From assembly GCA_038521625.1 (NCBI GenBank), contig JBCBKP010000002.1, forward strand, positions 1-64,000: 64,000 nucleotides of DNA. The letters run 5' to 3'. This DNA comes from JBCBKP01 sp038521625 (lineage in GTDB: Bacteria; Planctomycetota; Phycisphaerae; Phycisphaerales; UBA1924). Below are positions 45,060 to 53,840 of the stretch, piece after piece. The position numbers were made by a program, and so were the translations under genes. How positions within the stretch are numbered: position 1 is the first letter of the stretch; each line of letters starts with the position of its first letter. The notes under the pieces are model-generated. The model was not told the origin of the DNA. It ran no database searches and saw only the letters and a list, made by a program, of their open reading frames with translations.

Positions 45060-46769
45060 ATGTCGCGGAATACGCGGATCGCTATCGTGACGGCCCTCGC
45101 CGGGGCCGCCGGGTCGTCTCTCGTCCTCGCTGACTTCACCAGCGCCGACCTGCGGGCGCAGGGCTTTCGGGCTGCGGACGGGGTGTACAAGGGCGGGTTC
45201 CTGAACGACGCGCAGGAGACCGCCGTCGAGCTCGCGATCGCCAGGCTGAAGGCGACCGCGGGCTCGACGACCGACGAGTGCGTCAAGTGCCTCGAGAAGC
45301 TCTTCGCCAACAACCGGATCTGCAAGGAGAAGGGGACGTCGGGCTCGTGGGCCACGGCGCTCCCAGACCGCAAGGCCGGGTGCGATGAGGAGGCGGAGGG
45401 CATCCATCTCTCATGCGACGTGCTCGGGCAGTCGACCAACATCCTCGCGGGCGTGCTCGCGCACGAGTGGGTGCACATCAACCAGACCGAGGCCGACTAC
45501 CGGCGGAACTACGAGATCGATGCCTACCGCGCCGAGCTGGTCGCGTACGACCGGCTCGGTCTGCGCGGCACCTGGATCTGGCGCGACACGCAGCGGCAGC
45601 TCCGGAATCAGGAGGCGAGCCCGAACGCGCCGCGCCGCGAGGCGCCGGGCGGCGAGCGGGCGGTCGCGAACGGTGATCTGCTCAGCATCGTCGCGGACGA
45701 GCAGGAGATGTGGCACATCTCGCCCGACGGGCTCTCGGTGACCCCGTACTCGCTCCTCGCAGCCGAGCCGGTCGATCTGCACGTCCTCGAGACGGACAAC
45801 CACAACGATCTCGTGCTGATCGCGGGCAACCAGCAGGTCGGCGGGACCGACTCGGTGATCGAGGTCCTGGGATCGAGCGGCGGGCTGTACGGGACGGTCT
45901 GCCAGATCCAGATCCCGAACTCGACGATCCTCTCGATGGCCGGGTTCCCGCTCGATCCGAGCGGCGACGCGTGGTACATCTACGCGCTGGATATCCAGAA
46001 CGCCGTGATCCATGAGATCGGGATGTTCTTCGACCCGGTGCTCGGATTCTGGGAGATGCAGCAGTTCGGCGTCTTCGCGGACGCGGCCCAGTACCCGCAG
46101 CTCTCGGACGCCTCGTCGATCTCGATCAACGAGCACCCGACGGCGCTCGGAGCGAGCCTGTTCGTCGAGCCCCGCGACCGCCGGTCGCAGAGCACGGTCG
46201 TGCTGAGCGATGAGCGGATGATCATCACCGACACGCTCGACTTCGGAGTCGCCGACGAGCTCACCGCCGGGGGCGACCTCGGCCCGTTCGCCTGGCGTGA
46301 TCACGTCGCCATCGTGCCCGGGTTCGGCGAGACGCTCAACGACGGCGACACCCAGGTCGAGGTCTTCGCCGCGACACGCGCGCCGATCGAGGTCTGGCTC
46401 AGCGACCCGGACGACGCCAAGATCGAGCTGCTCGGCTTCGGCACGATCCCGGACGGCGACAACTTCGGCTTCATCCCGCTCTCCAGGCCGCTGCGTGTCG
46501 GCGAGTTCATCCTGGCCGAGGATGTCGACAACGCGTCGGTCGTCCCCGGTCATGCGTTCCGCGTGGGCACCGTCAGCGGCTGCCCGGCCGATCTCGCGCC
46601 GCCGTACGGGATCATCTCGAACACGGACGTTGACGCCTTCGTCGCCGCGTTCTTCGCGAACGACCCTGCGGCCGACCTCGCGCCGCCGTTCGGTGTGATC
46701 TCCAGCACGGACGTGGACGCGTTCGTCGATGCGTTCTTTGAGGGCTGCGGCGTCGCCGCGGGGCGGTAA
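45060..46769 (+). CDS. Secreted HExxH metallopeptidase-like protein with GC-type dockerin
   Basis: A 569-aa protein. A signal peptide (to about 26) is followed by a Cys-rich domain (DECVKCLEKLF; RKAGCDEE; SCDVLG). A gluzincin-like zinc site comes next: HEWVH at 135-139 with downstream acidic residues in YEIDAYRAEL as a possible third ligand. A beta-propeller-like middle (about 190-500) and a dockerin variant follow: DLAPPYGIISNTDVDAFVAAFF and a second half ending FFEGCGVAAGR. AAAGGAG lies 9 bases before the ATG at 45060. It is not similar to the three metzincin-like paralogs, so two protease families share one sorting module here. Confidence 0.82.
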   Translation: MSRNTRIAIVTALAGAAGSSLVLADFTSADLRAQGFRAADGVYKGGFLNDAQETAVELAIARLKATAGSTTDECVKCLEKLFANNRICKEKGTSGSWATALPDRKAGCDEEAEGIHLSCDVLGQSTNILAGVLAHEWVHINQTEADYRRNYEIDAYRAELVAYDRLGLRGTWIWRDTQRQLRNQEASPNAPRREAPGGERAVANGDLLSIVADEQEMWHISPDGLSVTPYSLLAAEPVDLHVLETDNHNDLVLIAGNQQVGGTDSVIEVLGSSGGLYGTVCQIQIPNSTILSMAGFPLDPSGDAWYIYALDIQNAVIHEIGMFFDPVLGFWEMQQFGVFADAAQYPQLSDASSISINEHPTALGASLFVEPRDRRSQSTVVLSDERMIITDTLDFGVADELTAGGDLGPFAWRDHVAIVPGFGETLNDGDTQVEVFAATRAPIEVWLSDPDDAKIELLGFGTIPDGDNFGFIPLSRPLRVGEFILAEDVDNASVVPGHAFRVGTVSGCPADLAPPYGIISNTDVDAFVAAFFANDPAADLAPPFGVISSTDVDAFVDAFFEGCGVAAGR

Positions 46770-46808
46770 GCCTCCGGGGTCGGCTGCGGAACCCGTGAAG
46801 AATCGGAG

Positions 46809-46834
46809 AAGGCCCGGCACCGCGCCGGGCCTTT
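46809..46834 (+). terminator. Rho-independent terminator
   Basis: AAGGCCCGGC pairs with GCCGGGCCTT around a short loop and is followed by TTTCT. It ends the HExxH dockerin gene and lies just before the next gene's -10-like box. Confidence 0.75.
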
Positions 46835-46838
46835 CTCG

Positions 46839-46844
46839 TACATT
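46839..46844 (+). promoter_or_regulatory. -10-like TACATT before protease 2
   Basis: TANNNT hexamer 7 bases before the ATG at 46852. Confidence 0.5.
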
Positions 46845-46851
46845 GGTGCTG

Positions 46852-48876
46852 ATGCCGATCTCCGCCAACACCGCTCGTGCCGCCGCGATCGCCGCTGTCT
46901 CGTTCGGGTCCGACCCGATAATCGCGGCGCAGAACGCCCCGGTCGCGACCGACGCCGTGATCCCGATGGGCCTGCTGCTCGACGCCGCGAGCGTGGGCGA
47001 GAACGCGCGCGCCCTCCAGACGCCGGTCGAGCTGCTGGTCGCGGGTGAGCGGTTCCGGGTGTATCCCGAGCCGGGGCTCGCGATGCCCGAGGGCTCCTCG
47101 ACGACGACGCTGCGCGGCGGCCTCGCCGGCGAGTCGGGCGGTTTCGTCCTCGCCGAGCACGGGGGAGCGGTTTCGGGCGCGATCTGGAGCGAGCGCGGCA
47201 TCTTCGAGCTCCGACCGACCGGCAGGTTCAACGCGGACGGCGAGCCGATCGCGGAGATCGTCCTCGGCGAGGACCTCCCCCGGGAGCCCTGCGGTGTGCA
47301 CGCCGACCACACCCGCGCCGGGCTGCTCGAACGGATCGACCTCAACCTCGAGTTGGCCGACGCGCCGCACGCGTCCGCGCCGACGCCCGAGTCGGACTCG
47401 ATCCGGGTGCTCGTGATGTCCGATGCCCGCCTGGGAACGAGCGGCGGCGCGTTCGCGAACGTCAACGCGACGGTCGCGGCCGCGGTCGAGGCCGCGAACA
47501 CCGCGTACGGGAACTCGCAGGTCAACTCCACAACGCTCGAGCTCGCGGGGGTCTACGCGTCCCCGGTGGATGCGTCGTTCGGGTCGTTCCGCTCATGGCT
47601 CGATCGGCTCAACGGCATGTTCGACGGCGACCTCGACGAGGCCCACAGGCTCCGCGAGGCGCTCGACGCCGATCTCGTGGCCTTCCTCGCGATCAACGAG
47701 CCCGGTCTCTGCGGCGTCGCGCGGTTCTCGACGTTTGTCGATTCGGGCACGCTGCAGGGCGACCCGAACCGGGGGTTCTCTGTGACCCGGAGCGACTGCG
47801 CGGTCGGGAACCTCACTTTCGCTCACGAGCTCGGGCACAACAAGGGCCTGTCCCACCAGCAGGTCAACGCGGGCACCGGCGTGACCCCGTACGCCTTCGG
47901 CTATCGGTTCAACGTCGGTTCGTCGCGGATCCGGACCGTGATGGCGACCTCCAGCAACGGCGAGGGCGGCTCGAGGGTCTCCCAGTTCTCGAACCCCGAT
48001 GTCAGCTTCGGCGGCGTCCCGACCGGGATCGCCGCGACCAACGACAACGCCCGTCTGCTCGACGAGGCCACGCCGATCGTGCGCGGGTACCGGACCGGCT
48101 CGGGCGACCCCACCGACGCCGACGGCAACACGATCCCCGACGCTGTCGAGGTGGCCCTCGACCCGACGCTCGACGCCGACCGCGACGGTCGGCTCGACAG
48201 GCTCGACGTGCTCGACGGCATCGCGCCCGACTGCAACAACAACCTCATCCCCGATTCCGCCGAGATCAACCCGCGCATCCTGATCTCGCCGGGTCTGATC
48301 ACGCCCGTCGGCCCGGGCACCACGCCGCCCGTGGTCGTGCCCATCCCGATGCCCGCGGGATCCGACGTCACGATGTCGATCTCCGCCGCGGCCGATCTCA
48401 GCTCGAGCGCCGAGTTCCTCGACCTCAGCATCAACGGGAGCTTCTTCCAGCGGCTCTTCGTCTCCGGCGGGGGCGACTGCTTCGGCGGGATCCGCGAGAC
48501 CGTCACGATCCCGGCGTCGCTCTGGAACGCCTCACAGCCGAGCATCTCTTTCGCGTTTGCCGGGACCTCGGCGATCGACGCGACCCTCTGCAGCGACCCG
48601 ACCTTCATCGGCTTCCAACTCGACTACAACGGCTTCGACGCATCGGTCGACGCGAACGACGACGGGGTCATCGACACGTGCTCGCTCGGCTGCTCGCCGG
48701 CCGACCTGGTCGTGCCCTTCGGCGTGATCAGCCAGGGCGACGTGGCCGCGTTCGTCGACGGTTTCTTCTCGCTGCAGCCCTTCGTCGCCCAGTTCGCCGA
48801 GCCCTTCGACGTCGTGAGCCAGGCCGATGTCGCGGCGTTCGTCGATCTGTTCTTCGCGGGGTGCCCCGACCGCTGA
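46852..48876 (+). CDS. Secreted metzincin-like protease with GC-type dockerin (paralog 2)
   Basis: A 674-aa paralog of the protein at 40587. It has a short, weak signal-peptide-like start (residues 1-27), a propeptide-like region with one Cys (PREPCGVHADH) and a catalytic domain with HELGHNKGLSH (H325, H329, H335) and Met-turn TVMATSS. DADGN/DCNNN calcium-type repeats, a beta-sandwich domain and a dockerin ending FFAGCPDR follow. No poly-Pro linker is present. The ATG at 46852 lies just after the terminator and TACATT box; the frame upstream of it is inside the previous gene's 3' region. Confidence 0.87.
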   Translation: MPISANTARAAAIAAVSFGSDPIIAAQNAPVATDAVIPMGLLLDAASVGENARALQTPVELLVAGERFRVYPEPGLAMPEGSSTTTLRGGLAGESGGFVLAEHGGAVSGAIWSERGIFELRPTGRFNADGEPIAEIVLGEDLPREPCGVHADHTRAGLLERIDLNLELADAPHASAPTPESDSIRVLVMSDARLGTSGGAFANVNATVAAAVEAANTAYGNSQVNSTTLELAGVYASPVDASFGSFRSWLDRLNGMFDGDLDEAHRLREALDADLVAFLAINEPGLCGVARFSTFVDSGTLQGDPNRGFSVTRSDCAVGNLTFAHELGHNKGLSHQQVNAGTGVTPYAFGYRFNVGSSRIRTVMATSSNGEGGSRVSQFSNPDVSFGGVPTGIAATNDNARLLDEATPIVRGYRTGSGDPTDADGNTIPDAVEVALDPTLDADRDGRLDRLDVLDGIAPDCNNNLIPDSAEINPRILISPGLITPVGPGTTPPVVVPIPMPAGSDVTMSISAAADLSSSAEFLDLSINGSFFQRLFVSGGGDCFGGIRETVTIPASLWNASQPSISFAFAGTSAIDATLCSDPTFIGFQLDYNGFDASVDANDDGVIDTCSLGCSPADLVVPFGVISQGDVAAFVDGFFSLQPFVAQFAEPFDVVSQADVAAFVDLFFAGCPDR

Positions 48877-48968
48877 GCGGTCTCGGGCGGTCGTGCTTTG
48901 TTCGCAATCCTGCCGAGAGATCGGAATTTGGCATCACGATCGGGTCGGATCGCGGATACTCGGCCGTC

Positions 48969-50963
48969 ATGGGTTTTCTGAAGCTCGCGTCGTTCCTCTT
49001 GCCCGCGCTGGCCGCGGCCGCGCTCGCTCCGGACGTGGGGGCGCAGCCCGCGGAGCTCTCGATCCCTATCGATGATCTCCGGGCGGGGGCGTCGCATCTT
49101 TCCGCGCGTGCCGCGGCGCGACCGCTCGAGCTGACACTCGGCGGCAGGACCTACGCATTCGCGACGGAGCGGGGGGAGCACCCGGCCGCCGTCCGCGGCT
49201 TTGCCGACGACGGGGGGGTCGTCCTGGCGGAGCGCGGCGGGCAGGTCGCGGGCATGCTCTGGTCGGGCGACGCCGCGTTCAGCCTCGAGCCGACCGGGCG
49301 CGCCGACCGCGCGGGCGATCCGATCGTCCGGGCCGTGCCGATCGATCTGCGCGCTGATATCGGCTGCGGCTCGCCCGGCTGCAACGCCGATCACGGCGCC
49401 CACATCCGATCGGCCGCGCTCGCGCGCTCGGTCGGCACCGCTCGGATCCCCGAGCTGTTCGCCGGTCGCGCCGCGAGCGAGCCGGGCGACCCGATCCGTG
49501 TCTTGTTCCTGACCGACGGGCGTGCGGTCTCGGGCCAGGCCGAGCTCGACGCGGCGGAGGCCGTGGCGATCGCGGCGCTCGAGTCGGCGAACATCGCGAT
49601 CGGACGGTCCGATGTCGGTCCGCTCCGGCTCGATCTGGCAGGGGTCTTCCCGATCGAGGTCTCCGGCGGCGGTCGTATGGTCGATTGGCTGCTGCGGCTG
49701 ACGGCGAGGTACGACGGGGATCAGGATCTGGCGCATCGCCTCCGCGACGCGACGGGTGCCGATCTGGTCGCGCTGCTCTCCGCGAGTGATCCAGACACCG
49801 CGGGCATCGCGTGGCTCTCGACGACGGCGGTGAGCGGGCGCATCGAGGGTGCCGACACGGGGGGCTTCTCCGTCAGTGCCCTCGAGTTCGCGATGCGCGG
49901 CTACGTGGTGGCGCACGAGCTCGGCCACAATTTCGGGCTCGCGCACGACCGCGACAACGCCAACTCGAGCGTGGTGCCGTACGCCTTCGGCCACCGCTTC
50001 CGCGACGAGACCGGGGTCCAGAACCGGACCGTCATGTCGTACAGCCCGGGGCTCTGGCTGCCGAACTACTCCAACCCACGCGTCCAGCACCGAGGCGCCG
50101 GCACGGGTGTTTTCGCCTCCGCGGACAACGCCCAGCTCTTGGTCGCGGCGGCGCCCGCGGTCGGCTCGTACCGCCTGGGGATCGGCGACCAGACCGACTG
50201 CGATGCGAATGGCATCGCCGACGCCGTCGAGGTGGCGCTCGACCCGACGCTCGACGCGGACCGGGACGGCGGCCTCGACCGCTGCGATGTTCTGGCGGGC
50301 CGCGCGCCCGATTGCGACGCCGATGGCACGCCCGATCACGCCGAGCTGTACCCGCGCGTCCGCGCCGAACTCGGACCGGTCGGCCCGGTCGGCCCGGGCG
50401 AGATCGGCACGCTCACGTTCCGGGCGCCGCCCGGTCTCGTGCCGCACAGCCACGTCGCGATCACCGTGCAGGCCTACGCCCAGCTCGCCGGCCCGGAGCG
50501 GTCGGTCGAGGTCCGGCTCAACGGCGAGCCGTTCACGACGATCTTCGTCGGCGCGGCTGAGACCTGCGACCCGTTCGAGACGATCGAGACCATCACCATC
50601 CCGCCCGATCGGTGGGCCGAGCTTGGGGCGACGATCGAGATCGGCTTTGCCGGTGTCGGTCCGGTCTACGGGTTCTTCTGCGGCGCCGAGACGTTCATCG
50701 GGGCCCACATCGAGTACCTGGGGTACGACGCCGCGCTGGATGCGGACGCCGACGGCGTCATCGACGGGTGCGTGGCGCCCTGCAACGCGGCCGATCTCGC
50801 GGCGCCGTTCGGGGTGCTCTCCCAGAGCGACGTACTGGCGTTCCTGGACGCATTCTTCTCCGCCGACCCCGCCGCGAGCGCGCTCTCGGACCCGCCCGAC
50901 GTGCTGTCCGCCTCCGACATCGCGGCGTTCAGAAGTCTCTGGCGCGAGGACTGCCCCCGCTAA
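48969..50963 (+). CDS. Secreted metzincin-like protease with GC-type dockerin (paralog 3)
   Basis: A 664-aa paralog. It has a clear signal peptide (FLKLASFLLPALAAAALA), a propeptide-like region with Cys pairs (CGSPGCNADH), HELGHNFGLAH (H316, H320, H326) and Met-turn TVMSYSP. DCDANG/DCDADG repeats, a beta-sandwich and a divergent dockerin follow. The second dockerin half is degenerate (VLSASDIAAFRSLWREDCPR), so the final Gly-Cys is changed to Asp-Cys. A GATACT box lies 8 bases upstream of the ATG. It ends the run of dockerin genes; the next gene is an epimerase. Confidence 0.87.
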   Translation: MGFLKLASFLLPALAAAALAPDVGAQPAELSIPIDDLRAGASHLSARAAARPLELTLGGRTYAFATERGEHPAAVRGFADDGGVVLAERGGQVAGMLWSGDAAFSLEPTGRADRAGDPIVRAVPIDLRADIGCGSPGCNADHGAHIRSAALARSVGTARIPELFAGRAASEPGDPIRVLFLTDGRAVSGQAELDAAEAVAIAALESANIAIGRSDVGPLRLDLAGVFPIEVSGGGRMVDWLLRLTARYDGDQDLAHRLRDATGADLVALLSASDPDTAGIAWLSTTAVSGRIEGADTGGFSVSALEFAMRGYVVAHELGHNFGLAHDRDNANSSVVPYAFGHRFRDETGVQNRTVMSYSPGLWLPNYSNPRVQHRGAGTGVFASADNAQLLVAAAPAVGSYRLGIGDQTDCDANGIADAVEVALDPTLDADRDGGLDRCDVLAGRAPDCDADGTPDHAELYPRVRAELGPVGPVGPGEIGTLTFRAPPGLVPHSHVAITVQAYAQLAGPERSVEVRLNGEPFTTIFVGAAETCDPFETIETITIPPDRWAELGATIEIGFAGVGPVYGFFCGAETFIGAHIEYLGYDAALDADADGVIDGCVAPCNAADLAAPFGVLSQSDVLAFLDAFFSADPAASALSDPPDVLSASDIAAFRSLWREDCPR

Positions 50964-51028
50964 TTGGTTCTGTTCGGTCTCCGTGCAAGTCGCCGAGAAC
51001 TCGTGGTCCCGGCGTCGCGATCGGGCGG

Positions 51029-51034
51029 TACCAT
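51029..51034 (+). promoter_or_regulatory. -10-like TACCAT before the epimerase gene
   Basis: TANNNT hexamer 6 bases before the GTG at 51041, which selects the start. Confidence 0.5.
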
Positions 51035-51040
51035 CCTTCG

Positions 51041-52060
51041 GTGCTGCAGATCCCCGGACATGCGGTCGAGCGCTTGAGCGGGTTCCTCTCGCGGAGTCGA
51101 TGTCTCGTCACGGGTGGAGCGGGGTTCATCGGCGGCCACATCGTCGCCGCCCTGCTCGATCTCGGCGCCACGGTCGCGGTCATCGACGATCTCTCGAATT
51201 CGACCCTCGAACATCTCGGCCCGCTCATCGAGCAGGACCCCGAGCGGCTCCGGCTCGTCCGGGCCTCGATCCTCGACCCGCGCGCGGTGGAGATCGCGAT
51301 GCGCGGTGCGGAGGTCGTGTTCCACGCCGCCGCGCTCTGCTCGGTCCCTCGTTCGATCGAGGACCCCCGCCGGACCTGGGAGGTGAATGCCGGCGGCACG
51401 ATGGCGGTGCTCGAGGCCGCGCGGCGGGTCGGGGTCCGCCGGTTCGTCTATTCGGCCTCGTCGTCGGCCTACGGCGATGTGCCCGGGCTGCCAAAGCGCG
51501 AGTCGTCGCCGGTCAGTCCCGTCTCGCCGTACGCGGCCAGCAAGCTCGCGGGCGAGCACGCCGTCGCCGCGTTCGCGCACAGCTTCGGGCTCACGGCCGT
51601 GTCGCTGCGTTACTTCAACATCATCGGGCCGCGCCAGGCGGCGGACTCGCCCTACGCGGGCGTGATCCCGGCGTTCGCCAAACGCATCGTCGCGGGCGAG
51701 GCCCCGGTGATATTCGGCGACGGCTCCCAGACCCGAGACTTCACGCCGGTCCAGAACGCGGTCTACGCCAACCTCCTGGCGGCGACGGTGGCCGATCCGG
51801 CCCCCGGGCTGGTCTGCAACATCGGCGCCGGCGAACGCACGACCGTGTCGGCTCTCGCGTCGCGCGTCTGCGCCGCGTTCGGCAAGCCCGAGCTCGAGCC
51901 GGAGCACCACCCGGCCCGGACGGGCGACGTCCGGCACTCGCAGGCCGACATCACGCTGGCGCGCGAAGCGCTCGGCTATGAACCCTTCGTTGAGCTCGGG
52001 GAGTCGATCGAGAACACGGTCGCGTGGTACCGCTACGCGCTCGGGGCGGTCAGCCATTGA
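51041..52060 (+). CDS. NAD-dependent epimerase/dehydratase (UDP-glucose 4-epimerase-like)
   Basis: This 339-aa extended SDR enzyme has the NAD site VTGGAGFIGGHI, acidic DDLSN after strand 2, the catalytic YAASK (Tyr-x3-Lys in SPYAASKLAGEH) and the late RYFNIIGPRQ segment. It is closest to GalE/WbpP-type UDP-sugar epimerases, probably for surface glycan supply. The GTG at 51041 is set by the TACCAT box; a 143-codon upstream extension would overlap the protease gene. A 68-aa gene is coupled downstream by a TTGA overlap. Confidence 0.88.
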   Translation: MLQIPGHAVERLSGFLSRSRCLVTGGAGFIGGHIVAALLDLGATVAVIDDLSNSTLEHLGPLIEQDPERLRLVRASILDPRAVEIAMRGAEVVFHAAALCSVPRSIEDPRRTWEVNAGGTMAVLEAARRVGVRRFVYSASSSAYGDVPGLPKRESSPVSPVSPYAASKLAGEHAVAAFAHSFGLTAVSLRYFNIIGPRQAADSPYAGVIPAFAKRIVAGEAPVIFGDGSQTRDFTPVQNAVYANLLAATVADPAPGLVCNIGAGERTTVSALASRVCAAFGKPELEPEHHPARTGDVRHSQADITLAREALGYEPFVELGESIENTVAWYRYALGAVSH

Positions 52061-52263
52061 GGCCGGGCCCGCTCGCCAGCATCGGGGGGGCCCTCCATCT
52101 TCTCCGGATGCTCGCCGCCACCGGATTCCGGACGAAGGGCCGCTACTGGACCTGGCGACACGAGACCGCCGAGGGCGCGCGCTCGCGCGTGACGCGAGCG
52201 GAGCGACGCCGGGCCGCCCTTGAGTACGGCGCCTGGGCCGCCCGCCTCGCGCGGCTGAAGTAG
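52057..52263 (+). CDS. Small basic protein coupled to the epimerase gene
   Basis: A 68-aa protein of unknown function. The TTG at 52057 overlaps the epimerase stop as TTGA. The product is basic and rich in Arg/Ala, with aromatic clusters (FRTKGRYWTWRHETA) in the middle. The aromatic/basic motif looks conserved rather than random, but I cannot name a family. The overlap and the same orientation support real translation. It ends 19 bases before the uracil-DNA glycosylase gene. Confidence 0.5.
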   Translation: MRPGPLASIGGALHLLRMLAATGFRTKGRYWTWRHETAEGARSRVTRAERRRAALEYGAWAARLARLK

Positions 52264-52270
52264 AGGCCGC

Positions 52271-52276
52271 TACGCT
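52271..52276 (+). promoter_or_regulatory. -10-like TACGCT before the UDG gene
   Basis: TANNNT hexamer 6 bases before the ATG at 52283. Confidence 0.5.
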
Positions 52277-52282
52277 CGCGTG

Positions 52283-53095
52283 ATGGCGACCGATCCGCGC
52301 ACCGCTCACGCCCTGGCCCAGCACGCCGAGACCGCCCGGCTCCTCGGCGTTGATTTCCTCCCGACCCGCACGCGCACCGCACGTGTGCAGCAACAGGTGG
52401 AGGCGAAGCCCGAGGCGGTTCCCGGGCCGACCGCCGAGGAGCCACCGGTGGTCGACGTCCGAGCACACTCGCCGTCTGATGACGAGCGTGCCGTCGCGCA
52501 GGAGCGTCTCGAGGAGCTCCGCGCGAGGTATGAAGCGGATGCCCCCCACGAGGTCTTCGAGACGTCATTCAACAGCATCGTCTTCGGCGACGGTGACCCG
52601 TGTGCGCGGCTGATGTTCGTCGGCGAGGCCCCGGGAGCCGAGGAGGACAAGACGGGCAAGCCCTTCGTCGGACGCGCCGGCCAGCTTCTCAACAAGATGA
52701 TCGAGGCGATGGGCCTGCGGCGCGAGGACGTCTACATCGCCAACGTGCTCAAGACCAGGCCGCCCGACAACCGCACGCCCACGGTCGAGGAATCGATGGC
52801 GTGCGCACCCTATCTGTTTGAGCAGATCGGCATCGTCCGCCCCGAGGTCATCGTCACGCTCGGGGCGCCCGCGTCGCGCCTGCTGCTCGATTCCACCGAG
52901 GCCATGGGCAAGCTCCGGGGCAGGTGGGCCGTCTTCCCCCCGCCGGGCTCGCTGACGGTCAAGGCCGACGTTCCCGAGACCGCGGTCATGCCGACCTACC
53001 ACCCCGCGTACCTGCTCCGCAGCTACACACCCGAGAACCGGCAGAAGGTCTGGTCGGACCTCCGTCAGGCGATGGAACGCCTCGGTCTGGCCTGA
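52283..53095 (+). CDS. Family 4 uracil-DNA glycosylase-like protein
   Basis: This 270-aa repair enzyme would excise uracil from DNA. Catalytic motif A is GEAPGAEEDKTGKPFVGRAGQ (from residue 114) and motif B is PTYHPAYLLR (H240). The 100-residue N-terminal extension is unusual. Four Cys normally hold a 4Fe-4S cluster in family 4. Here the N-terminal CxxC is missing, the third is Thr158 (LKTRPPDNRTP), and only C174 (ACAPYL) remains, so a canonical cluster is unlikely. It may still be an active cluster-free glycosylase or have a changed role. Confidence 0.88.
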   Translation: MATDPRTAHALAQHAETARLLGVDFLPTRTRTARVQQQVEAKPEAVPGPTAEEPPVVDVRAHSPSDDERAVAQERLEELRARYEADAPHEVFETSFNSIVFGDGDPCARLMFVGEAPGAEEDKTGKPFVGRAGQLLNKMIEAMGLRREDVYIANVLKTRPPDNRTPTVEESMACAPYLFEQIGIVRPEVIVTLGAPASRLLLDSTEAMGKLRGRWAVFPPPGSLTVKADVPETAVMPTYHPAYLLRSYTPENRQKVWSDLRQAMERLGLA

Positions 53096-53299
53096 GCCGG
53101 CGCGCGTCGTCCGGCACGATCCGGAGAGAATCTCGGACCGCCGCGAAACCGTCCCGAAGCCGCCGTCGTACCGGCTGCCGCGGATTCTGGGAGACGGGCG
53201 ATCTCTCGCTCGATTCTCGATCAAACACGCGGGCACGGTCCCGTCGGTCGTCACGCCGGCGCGATGCTGTTCGGACCGGCCTTCAGCAGCCCCCACGAG

Positions 53300-53340
53300 A
53301 CCCGGTGCTCGAAGCAGTGTGCTCGGGTGCCGGGTTTTTT
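53300..53340 (+). terminator. Possible terminator after the UDG gene
   Basis: ACCCGG (53300-53305) can pair with CCGGGT (53330-53335), followed by a run of T to 53340. The stem is short with a long loop (containing TGCTCGAAGCA), so this is a moderate call. Confidence 0.45.
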
Positions 53341-53353
53341 CTTCGCCGTCGTC

Positions 53354-53827
53354 TTACCCGTCTTCTTGGCCGGAGGGCTCCGGCGGGGAGACCGGGTCGG
53401 CCCGGAGCCCGAGGTCCGCGTCCTCGGGCAGCGTCTCGATCTCGCTGATCCAATACGTCGGCACGCCCTCGCTCCAACGCACGCGGAAGGTGAACTCGAC
53501 CGGATCGCCCGGCTCGAGAGACGCGATGCTGACGCCGGGCGCCTGGCGCGGGAACGGCATCGTCATCTCCCCCATGCCGACGATCTCGCCGTCCTTGCCC
53601 ACGAACTCGGGGATTTCCTGGTGGTGGATCATCAGGTCGAGCGCCGGCCGGCCCTCGACCGGCACCGTCGTCACCCGACCCTTCACGGCGTACTGCTGCT
53701 GGAATTCCTCGAAGTCGAACGCGGCCGGCGCCGTGGCCGACGACTCTGACGCCCCGGGCTCGCAGCCGGCGCAGAACACGACGGCCGCGGACGCGAGCAC
53801 GCCCCCGGCCAGACCTCGAATCAGCAT
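53354..53827 (-). CDS. Lipoprotein with CusF/copper-binding-like domain
   Basis: A 157-aa protein with a lipoprotein signal (hydrophobic stretch, then CAGC lipobox with Cys22). After a short linker a small beta-barrel follows. YAVKGRVTTVPVEG, DLMIHHQEIPEF and GEMTMPFPR resemble CusF-type periplasmic copper carriers, including the His and Met positions that would bind Cu(I). No copper pump gene is adjacent. GGGAG precedes the ATG at 53827. The 3' end is close to the terminator of the UDG gene on the other strand. Confidence 0.7.
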   Translation of the reverse strand: MLIRGLAGGVLASAAVVFCAGCEPGASESSATAPAAFDFEEFQQQYAVKGRVTTVPVEGRPALDLMIHHQEIPEFVGKDGEIVGMGEMTMPFPRQAPGVSIASLEPGDPVEFTFRVRWSEGVPTYWISEIETLPEDADLGLRADPVSPPEPSGQEDG

Positions 53828-53840
53828 CAGCAGACTCCCG

